Shown here: positions 6,975-12,395 of the stretch, one piece after another
How the letters are laid out: each line of letters begins with the position of its first letter
Position numbering within the stretch: the stretch's first letter is position 1
Origin: an uncultured Lachnospiraceae bacterium
GTDB lineage: Bacteria; Bacillota; Clostridia; Lachnospirales; Lachnospiraceae
Assembly: GCA_910588825.1 (NCBI GenBank)
Contig: CAJURF010000092.1
Location: 1 to 12,395, forward strand
Direction of reading: 5' to 3'
Length of the DNA stretch: 12,395 nucleotides
Notes under the pieces: generated by a model
The model's input: the letters and a program-made list of their open reading frames with translations, nothing else
Told to the model about the DNA's origin: nothing
Databases searched by the model: none
Made by a program: the position numbers and the translations under genes

Positions 6975-7010
6975 TACACAAAGTGTGTAGTTTAAAGAGG
7001 AGATCATAAA

Positions 7011-7955
7011 TTGAAAAATTACATAGCAAAAAGATTTCTCCAGCTGATTCCCATTCTGTTGGGGATTACTTTACTGTCTTTTTTGCTGACGAACTCAGGG
7101 GCATCGGATGTGATCAGCCTGATGGAGGCTAACACAGGGCGTGTTATGTCAGAGGAGGAAAAGAGCCGGCTGCGCGCAGACCTGGGACTGGATAAGCCCA
7201 TTGTGCAGCAGTATGTGGTCTGGCTGGGAAAAGTGCTGACAGGCGATATGGGGAAATCTTTTGTGTCGGGGAAGCCGGTATTTTCCACGTTTTTGTCCAA
7301 ATTGCCTGCCACTGTCTATCTGACTATAACTTCCATCCTGCTCACAGTTGTCATATCCATTCCTTTGGGGATTTTATCGGCGGTGAGGCGGAATAAAATC
7401 GCAGATTATCTGATTCGCTTTTTGAGCTTTATAGGAAATTCCCTGCCGAATTTTTTTGTGTCTCTGCTTCTCATTTATTTCTTTTCTCTGAAGCTGAATC
7501 TTCTGCCTGTGATGGGTAATTCCGCTGGATGGAAAAGCGTGATTCTGCCCACAATGACGCTGGCTTTGTCCATGGCGTCCAAATACACCAGGCAGGTGCG
7601 GGCAGTGGTGCTGGAAGAGCTGGGTAAAGATTACGTACAGGGAGCCCGGGCGCGTGGGGTAGGGGAAAAGAGAATTCTGTATTTCAGTGTGCTGAAGTCT
7701 TCCATGCTTACCCTTGTCACTTTGCTGGCTCTGTCCATTGGTTCTCTGCTGGGGGGGACGGCTATTGTGGAATCGATTTTTATGTGGGACGGTGTGGGGA
7801 AGATGGCGGTAGATGCCATTACCATGCGTGACTATCCGGTGATACAGGCATATGTGATCTGGATGGCAGTTATTTATGTGTGCGTGAATCTGGTGACGGA
7901 TATCCTTTATCATTATCTGGACCCGAGAATCCGTCTGGGACAGGAGGGCGCATAA
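7011..7955 (+). CDS. Peptide/nickel-type ABC transporter permease (OppB/DppB/NikB family)
   Basis: The 314-residue integral membrane protein has the usual size and layout of DppB/NikB proteins. There is an N-terminal membrane helix (about residues 8-27), an external segment with LRADLGLDKPIVQQYVVWL (53-71) and GDMGKSF (78-84), then five membrane helices. The cytoplasmic EAA loop EELGKDYVQGARARGV (202-217) contacts the ATPases, and the end reads DILYHYLDPRIRLG. The start is TTG at 7011, supported by AAGAGGAG at 6995-7002. It is the first gene of the five-gene plus-strand operon and would pair with the following permease to form the channel. The family includes di- and oligopeptide, nickel and metallophore importers, and this protein alone does not show which. 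Confidence 0.93.
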   Translation: MKNYIAKRFLQLIPILLGITLLSFLLTNSGASDVISLMEANTGRVMSEEEKSRLRADLGLDKPIVQQYVVWLGKVLTGDMGKSFVSGKPVFSTFLSKLPATVYLTITSILLTVVISIPLGILSAVRRNKIADYLIRFLSFIGNSLPNFFVSLLLIYFFSLKLNLLPVMGNSAGWKSVILPTMTLALSMASKYTRQVRAVVLEELGKDYVQGARARGVGEKRILYFSVLKSSMLTLVTLLALSIGSLLGGTAIVESIFMWDGVGKMAVDAITMRDYPVIQAYVIWMAVIYVCVNLVTDILYHYLDPRIRLGQEGA

Positions 7956-7957
7956 TC

Positions 7958-8803
7958 ATGGATGAGAAGATAACTGTGCGGGCACAAAAAATTGTAAAGA
8001 ACCGTACAAAATTTAAAATGATTGTTTTCGGGGGGCTTGCTGTTTTAGTGATACTCATCGCGTCATTGGCACCTTATCTGACACCCTATGACCCTTATGA
8101 GCAGGATTTGTCTATTGCGCTTCAGCCGCCTGGCGGCTCCCATCTGCTGGGGACGGACCGATATGGGCGGGACATGCTTTCCAGGGTCATTATTGGTTCC
8201 CAGACCACAATCTTTTCCGCTCTTTTGCTGGTGGCGGTTATCACCTGTGTGGGAGGAGCTGTGGGTATAATCTGCGGTTATTATGGGGGAAAGCTGGATT
8301 CCTTTCTCATGAGAGTGTCGGATATCTTTCTGGCATTTCCGGGAATGGTATTTGCCATTGCTGTGGCCAGTGTCATGAACGGCGGTGTTATGAACGCAGC
8401 AGTGGCTCTCGCCTGCATCTCATGGCCGAAATATGCCAGGATTACCCGTAGCCAGGTGATGATGATTAAGCATATGCCCTATATGGAGGCGGCAAAGCTG
8501 TCCGGTTCCGGGACCTTTAAAATGATAGGTAAGCATGTGGTGCCGAATATTGCCGGACCGGTGGTGGTGACGGCAGTTCTGGATATAGGAACGATGATCA
8601 TGGAGATTGCGGGCCTGTCTTTTCTCGGTCTGGGGGCTGCACCGCCTACGGCAGAGTGGGGGTCCATGATGAGTAACGGAAGAAGTATGCTGCAGACATC
8701 GCCGTGGGTGATTTTAGCGCCTGGATGCGCCATATTTCTCACAGTTGTCATATTTAACCTGGCGGGGGATACAGTGCGGGATGTGCTGGACCCCAGAAAG
8801 TGA
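7958..8803 (+). CDS. Peptide/nickel-type ABC transporter permease (OppC/DppC/NikC family)
   Basis: The 281-residue protein begins with a cytoplasmic N-terminus and a first membrane helix (about 20-42), followed by APYLTPYDPYEQD and HLLGTDRYGRDMLSR, the conserved N-terminal block of OppC-type permeases. The C-terminal part carries the transport domain with the EAA-like loop (MPYMEAAKLSGSG) and GLSFLGLGAAPPTAEWGSMM, typical of DppC/NikC. The frame is open upstream, but ATG 7958 is chosen because GGAGGG (7943-7948) sits nine bases before it. It starts two bases after the preceding permease stop, so translation is probably coupled. It forms the second half of the membrane channel. Confidence 0.94.
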   Translation: MDEKITVRAQKIVKNRTKFKMIVFGGLAVLVILIASLAPYLTPYDPYEQDLSIALQPPGGSHLLGTDRYGRDMLSRVIIGSQTTIFSALLLVAVITCVGGAVGIICGYYGGKLDSFLMRVSDIFLAFPGMVFAIAVASVMNGGVMNAAVALACISWPKYARITRSQVMMIKHMPYMEAAKLSGSGTFKMIGKHVVPNIAGPVVVTAVLDIGTMIMEIAGLSFLGLGAAPPTAEWGSMMSNGRSMLQTSPWVILAPGCAIFLTVVIFNLAGDTVRDVLDPRK

Positions 8804-8823
8804 TTTCGCAAAGAGGTGGGCGT

Positions 8824-9609
8824 ATGAGTGAATTGCTGTTGGATATTCAGCATGTGGAAATCTGTTATAACGGCAGGCCCGTGGTGCATGACATATCCCT
8901 GCAGATGAAGCCAGGGGAAATCCTGGGAATCGTGGGAGAGTCGGGAAGCGGAAAGAGCACATTGATAAAGGCCGCCATGGGACTTTTAGGTGACAGCGGG
9001 GCTGTGACAAAAGGAGACATCTACTACAAGGGCCAAAATGTGGTTGACGCAGACAGCCATGCCCTCAGGAAGATGCGGGGGCCTGCCATGGGCATGATTT
9101 TTCAAAACACGGAAAGCTCCCTGTGTCCTATCAGAAAGATCGGAGACCAGCTCTATGAGAGTGTGAGCCAGCACGAAAAAGTTACCAGAAATGAAGTGCG
9201 GGAGCGTGCCCTGGAGCTGTTTGCCCACATGCGACTTGCGGATGGCAGGCGGATTTTAAACAGTTATCCTTTTGAGCTCTCAGGCGGCATGAATCAACGG
9301 GTGGGCATTATGATGGCCATGATTCTAAAGCCAAATCTTTTATTTGCAGATGAGCCAACCAGTGCCTTGGACGTGACAGTTCAGGCGCAGGTGGTGAAAG
9401 AAATGATGAAAATGCGGGAACTATATGGTACAGGAATCGTGATTGTCACCCACAATATCGGTGTGGTGGAGTATATGGCAGATAAGGCGGCGGTGATGCA
9501 TGAGGGGAATCTTGTGGAATATGGGAGAAAAGAGGAGATTATTCTCCATCCACAGAAAGATTATACGAAGAGACTTATCGGTGCGGTGATGCGTATCAAC
9601 AGAGGGTAG
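8824..9609 (+). CDS. Peptide/nickel-type ABC transporter ATP-binding protein, first (DppD/NikD family)
   Basis: The 261-residue ABC ATPase has Walker A GESGSGKST near residues 39-47, a Q-loop (MIFQNTESSLCPI), signature LSGGMNQRVGI, Walker B LLFADEPTSALDV and the switch VTHN. OppD/DppD proteins usually run to 320-330 residues with a C-terminal oligopeptide-transporter extension. This one stops soon after the nucleotide-binding domain, close to the length of NikD (about 254). That favours, but does not prove, a metal or metal-chelate substrate. ATG at 8824 is chosen over an in-frame GTG at 8800 that overlaps the preceding stop, because AGAGGTGG lies just before the ATG. It would act as a heterodimer with the next ATPase. 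Confidence 0.93.
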   Translation: MSELLLDIQHVEICYNGRPVVHDISLQMKPGEILGIVGESGSGKSTLIKAAMGLLGDSGAVTKGDIYYKGQNVVDADSHALRKMRGPAMGMIFQNTESSLCPIRKIGDQLYESVSQHEKVTRNEVRERALELFAHMRLADGRRILNSYPFELSGGMNQRVGIMMAMILKPNLLFADEPTSALDVTVQAQVVKEMMKMRELYGTGIVIVTHNIGVVEYMADKAAVMHEGNLVEYGRKEEIILHPQKDYTKRLIGAVMRINRG

Positions 9610-9612
9610 AAC

Positions 9613-10440
9613 ATGGAAAATATATTGGAAGTCAAAGAGCTGAAGAAAACATTTTACAAAAATAAAGTTCCTTTTCAAGCGGTAAAAAGCGTCAGTTTTC
9701 AGATGAAAAAAGGGCAGTGTATGGGAATCGTTGGCGAGAGCGGATGTGGGAAAAGTACCACCGCCAAAATCATTACCCATCTGACAATTCCGGATGGTGG
9801 AAGCATCCAGTTAAACGGGAGAGAAACCTTGTCTTTAAGAGGAAAAAGTCTGCGGAAACTGTACGGTGAGGTTCAGATGGTGTTTCAGACACCCCAGGAT
9901 TCCTTTGACCCTCGGTGCACTCTTGGGGATGGAATCATGGAAGGCATGAGAAACCGGGGGATGAGAAAAAGGAAGGCAAAAGAGAGAATGTATGAACTGC
10001 TGGATATGGTGGAACTGGACGGCGGATTTGCCGCCCGCTACCCCCATGAAGTCAGCGGTGGGCAGTGCCAGAGAGCGGCCATAGCCAGGGCTCTTGCCCC
10101 CAATCCGCAGCTGGTGATTTGTGATGAAGCCACCAGTGCGCTGGATGTGACGGTTCAGGCACAGATTGTGGAGCTTTTGAAAAGGCTTCAGAAAGAGCAG
10201 GGACTTTCCCTGATTCTCATCAGCCATGACCTGGCTCTGGTGCAGAACCTGTGTGATCATGTGGCGGTTATGTACAAAGGCAGTGTGGTGGAACAGGGCG
10301 CAGCCGATGAGGTAATTCGCAATCCCAAGGAAACCTATACACAGATGCTTGTGGATTCCGTATTTGGCTGGGAGAGTCCCGGCAGGCGGCAGCCCTTTAT
10401 TTATGGCGGTGTCTGCCCGGCAGGGTGTGGGACAGCGTGA
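9613..10440 (+). CDS. Peptide/nickel-type ABC transporter ATP-binding protein, second (DppF/NikE family)
   Basis: The 275-residue ABC ATPase has Walker A GESGCGKST, Q-loop MVFQTPQDSFDPR (the FQ.P..S.dPr form typical of OppF/DppF/NikE), signature VSGGQCQRAAIARAL, Walker B LVICDEATSALDV and the switch ISHD. Asp-Glu-Ala-Thr in place of DEPT is common in the DppF branch. It is shorter than OppF/DppF (about 330) and near NikE (about 268); the tail ends in a small Cys-containing stretch (GGVCPAGCGTA). The start ATG is three bases after the previous stop, with AGAGGG overlapping the end of the upstream gene, so the two ATPases are tightly coupled. Confidence 0.93.
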   Translation: MENILEVKELKKTFYKNKVPFQAVKSVSFQMKKGQCMGIVGESGCGKSTTAKIITHLTIPDGGSIQLNGRETLSLRGKSLRKLYGEVQMVFQTPQDSFDPRCTLGDGIMEGMRNRGMRKRKAKERMYELLDMVELDGGFAARYPHEVSGGQCQRAAIARALAPNPQLVICDEATSALDVTVQAQIVELLKRLQKEQGLSLILISHDLALVQNLCDHVAVMYKGSVVEQGAADEVIRNPKETYTQMLVDSVFGWESPGRRQPFIYGGVCPAGCGTA

Positions 10441-10479
10441 AATGATTTTTCGAATCCGCTTCCAAAACTGCATGTAAAT

Positions 10480-10505
10480 AACCTGTGACAGCTGTGCGGT
10501 TTTTT
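10480..10505 (+). terminator. Weak terminator or attenuator-like hairpin between ATPase and binding-protein genes
   Basis: In the 97-base gap, AACC (10480-10483) pairs with GGTT (10498-10501), with a few weak inner pairs (GTG with TGC through G-T pairs and one bulge). It runs directly into six T residues (10500-10505). The stem is short, so at most partial termination is likely. Confidence 0.3.
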
Positions 10506-10537
10506 AGAAAGTGTATGGCAATAACCGGAGGTATATT

Positions 10538-12136
10538 ATGAGAAAAAAATCTTTATGGAAAAGGCCGGCAGCAGTTCTGCTGTCATTGGCGGTAACAGCA
10601 GGAATGCTGACAGGATGCGGAGCAGGCTCCTCATCCAATGAGGGCGGGGGAGATACCGCAGGTGCATCTGAGGAAAAGAGCGGGGAAAAGGTATTCTATT
10701 ATGGAGATACCACATTTAATGCGGAAAATGACGAGTCAGATGTAAATCCCCATAACGGTTATGCAGGCTGGGCCTGTATCCGTTACGGCGTGGGTGAGAC
10801 TCTGTTTAAATATTCCGATTCCATGGAATTGGAGCCATGGCTGGCTGAAAAATATGAAAATGTGGACAAGAATACCTGGGTGATCACGCTGAAAGAGGGC
10901 ATCACATTTACCAGCGGCCGCGGGGTGGACGGCCAGGCGGTGAAAGAATGTCTGGAACACCTGACACAGGTACATGAACGGGCAAAAGGAGATCTGAAGA
11001 TTCAGGAAATCATCGCGGACGGCCAGACGGTCACCATTAAAACCCAGAAACCGGTTCCGGCTTTCATGAATTATCTGTCTGATCCCTATGGCTGTATTAT
11101 CGACATGGAAGCGGGCATTACCCCGGAGGGAAATGTGTCCGGGACCGGTCCTTATCAGGCGGTGGAGGTAATCACCGACCAGGGGCTCACCCTGGTAAAA
11201 AATGAGGATTACTGGGACGGTACGCCGAAGCTTGACACCATCCATGTGCAGACAATCACAGACGGGGATACCATGACCATGTCCATGCAGTCCGGTGAGC
11301 TGGACGCCGCGTACGGTCTTCCTTATGCCAGCCTTCCGCTGTTCGAGCAGGAGCCCTACAGCATCTCGTCTGTGGAAACCTCCCGGTCGTTTTTCGCCAC
11401 CATTAATTATGAGACAGAAGCCCTCCAGGATGAAAACGTGCGCAAAGCCATTGCCAGCGCCATAGACAGGGAGAACTTCACCCAGGTGCTTATGGATGGA
11501 AATGGCAGCCCGGCAGCAGGACCCTTCCCGGAAAGCTTCACATTTGGAGACTCTCAGGTGACGGCAGAGCAATATGACCCGGAGGCTGCCAAAAAACTTC
11601 TTGCTGACGCCGGATGGGAGGATACAGATGATGACGGTTATGTGGATAAAGACGGAGAGAAGCTCACAATCCGCTGGCTCACCTACCCCAGCCGCCAGGA
11701 ACTTCCCCTGCTTGCAGAGAGCGTGCAGGCATCTATGAAGGAAATCGGCATTGATGTCCAGGTAAATAACACACCAAATACTGAGGATTTTCTGGAAAGC
11801 GGCGACTGGGATATTTTTGCAAGCGCTATGGTGACTGCCCCCACAGGAGATCCCGAGTATTTCTTCACCACCCACTGTATGGACGATTCGTCGAAAAACT
11901 GGGGAGGCTATCACAGTGACAAACTGGAAAAGCTGGAGAAAAAGATGAGCAGGACTTTTGACACGGACAAGCGTTCAGAGCTGGCAGTTCAGATGGTTCA
12001 GACTATCTTAGACGACTATGGGTTTATCTTTGTGTCTCATTTGAAAATGTCCATGGTATCCGGCGAAGGCGTCACTGGCCTTACGGCACATCCCTGCGAT
12101 TATTATGAGATTACAGCGGATTTGGACAAGAATTGA
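10538..12136 (+). CDS. Peptide/nickel-type ABC transporter substrate-binding lipoprotein (SBP_bac_5 family)
   Basis: The 532-residue protein starts at ATG 10538, with GGAGG at 10527-10531; an in-frame GTG at 10511 lacks a site. It has a basic start (MRKKSLWKR), a hydrophobic core and the lipobox LTGC with Cys27, then a Gly/Ser/Glu linker. The mature protein follows family 5 binding proteins: NPHNGYAGWACIRYGVGETL, LEPWLAEKYE, TWVITLKEGITFTSG, SGTGPYQAVE, LVKNEDYWDG, DENVRKAIASAIDRENF and DPEAAKKLLADAGW. Residues 362-373 hold an acidic DTDDDGYVDKDG loop resembling a calcium-binding DxDxDG motif. The NPH...RYGVGETLFK opening recalls NikA- and metallophore-type members, but this is from memory of the family. 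It is the last gene of the operon, separated by a larger gap than its neighbours, and would capture the substrate outside the cell. Confidence 0.92.
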   Translation: MRKKSLWKRPAAVLLSLAVTAGMLTGCGAGSSSNEGGGDTAGASEEKSGEKVFYYGDTTFNAENDESDVNPHNGYAGWACIRYGVGETLFKYSDSMELEPWLAEKYENVDKNTWVITLKEGITFTSGRGVDGQAVKECLEHLTQVHERAKGDLKIQEIIADGQTVTIKTQKPVPAFMNYLSDPYGCIIDMEAGITPEGNVSGTGPYQAVEVITDQGLTLVKNEDYWDGTPKLDTIHVQTITDGDTMTMSMQSGELDAAYGLPYASLPLFEQEPYSISSVETSRSFFATINYETEALQDENVRKAIASAIDRENFTQVLMDGNGSPAAGPFPESFTFGDSQVTAEQYDPEAAKKLLADAGWEDTDDDGYVDKDGEKLTIRWLTYPSRQELPLLAESVQASMKEIGIDVQVNNTPNTEDFLESGDWDIFASAMVTAPTGDPEYFFTTHCMDDSSKNWGGYHSDKLEKLEKKMSRTFDTDKRSELAVQMVQTILDDYGFIFVSHLKMSMVSGEGVTGLTAHPCDYYEITADLDKN

Positions 12137-12182
12137 TGGGGGCGTGGTGAGAGGATTAGACTGATTTTCCATATTTATGATT

Positions 12183-12232
12183 CAATAACAGGCATACAGA
12201 TTTCTCGCAGGAGAAAAGTATGCCTGTTATTG
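12183..12232 (+). terminator. Long perfect hairpin after the binding-protein gene, probable terminator
   Basis: CAATAACAGGCATAC (12183-12197) and GTATGCCTGTTATTG (12218-12232) are perfect 15-base complements. Inside the loop TTTCTC (12201-12206) pairs with GAGAAA (12211-12216) around GCAG, so the whole stem reaches 21 base pairs with one small internal loop. It begins 46 bases after the stop codon of the last operon gene. The T-run after it is poor, so it may act as a terminator, a 3'-end stabiliser or both. Confidence 0.6.
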
Positions 12233-12395
12233 TATGTGAAAATAGAAATAATGTCATTATCACTAATAGGAGCATATTAAGATATATGTGAAGCACATCG
12301 GGAAGGAAAGGCTATGAAGCTGACCATATTAATGAAGATATAGGGAGTGTAAAATAAAGTGTGTAAGTTAGAAAACCAATAAATCTAACTGCGCA
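12233..12395. other. AT-rich intergenic tail with a small inverted repeat
   Basis: No gene is supported in these 163 bases. AGGAAAGG (12303-12310) precedes an ATG at 12314, but that frame ends after nine codons. AGTTAGA (12366-12372) and TCTAACT (12384-12390) form a perfect 7-base inverted repeat at the window edge. The stretch could be the leader of the next gene or the outer end of a mobile element; neither is shown. Confidence 0.4.

Larger units (their letters stand above)
6693..7010. other. 318-base intergenic control region before the second importer operon
   Basis: No gene is seen here. From left to right it holds: a bulged hairpin (6701-6732) and an alternative pairing with downstream bases (6725-6733 with 6766-6775); a 14-base imperfect inverted repeat with arms 6811-6824 and 6855-6868; a direct repeat AAAGGAAT at 6884 and 6905; a perfect TATAAT at 6897-6902; CCCCCAGGGGG at 6923-6933; a candidate promoter at 6946-6974; two palindromes at 6956-6972 and 6975-6989; and the ribosome binding site AGAGGAG before the TTG start at 7011. 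No known riboswitch class was recognised. Confidence 0.75.

Noticed and set aside
6980..6989. AAAGTGTGTA shared with 12356-12365
   Set aside because: A 10-base match between two places in 12 kb is expected by chance many times over, and the palindromic context is not shared.
6693..7010. A known riboswitch (nickel/cobalt, cobalamin, TPP, c-di-GMP and similar)
   Set aside because: None of the conserved core sequences of these classes could be found, although competing stems exist.
7374..7913. A 179-codon minus-strand frame opposite the first Opp-type permease
   Set aside because: The His- and Gln-rich translation is typical of the reverse of a membrane-protein gene; no domain is recognisable.
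10736..11914. A 392-codon open frame on the minus strand inside the binding-protein gene
   Set aside because: It lies wholly antisense to a clear family 5 binding protein, shows no recognisable domain and is explained by that gene's codon composition.

Overview
The window looks like chromosomal DNA of a Gram-positive anaerobic clostridium, most likely a Lachnospiraceae-type gut bacterium. The signs are strong AGGAGG-class ribosome binding sites, both extracellular solute-binding proteins carrying lipoprotein signal peptides, several TTG/GTG starts, AT-rich intergenic DNA around mid-GC genes, and a URO-D family protein beside a sugar-type ABC transporter. The family-level taxonomy is inference. 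No rRNA, tRNA, CRISPR array, transposase or phage gene is visible.

Layout: (1) 1-726, plus strand: the 3' part of a LysR-type regulator whose DNA-binding end lies before the window. (2) 5673 down to 827, minus strand: a tight four-gene operon, in transcription order a double-domain ABC ATPase (RbsA/MglA type), an RbsC-type permease, an RbsB-type binding lipoprotein and a uroporphyrinogen-decarboxylase (URO-D) superfamily protein of the methyltransferase-like branch. (3) 5674-5837: an AT-rich divergent control region. (4) 5838-6692, plus strand: an AraC-family regulator with an N-terminal cupin sensor domain. (5) 6693-7010: a 318-base intergenic region dense in inverted and direct repeats with two candidate promoters. 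(6) 7011-12136, plus strand: a five-gene Opp/Dpp/Nik-family ABC importer in the order permease, permease, ATPase, ATPase, binding lipoprotein. (7) 12137-12395: a long perfect hairpin (probable terminator) and AT-rich DNA without a gene.

How it may work together: the minus-strand operon would import a small sugar-like or other polar molecule through the RbsABC-type transporter and pass it to the URO-D-like enzyme, whose gene is translationally coupled to the binding protein. The second importer has two short ATPases of NikD/NikE-like length, so it could carry a metal, a metal chelate or a short peptide. The AraC regulator sits between the two transport systems and could control either or both. 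The most notable points are the coupling of a sugar-type ABC importer to a URO-D/methyltransferase-like enzyme without a corrinoid protein in the window, and the elaborate repeat-rich control region before the second operon.
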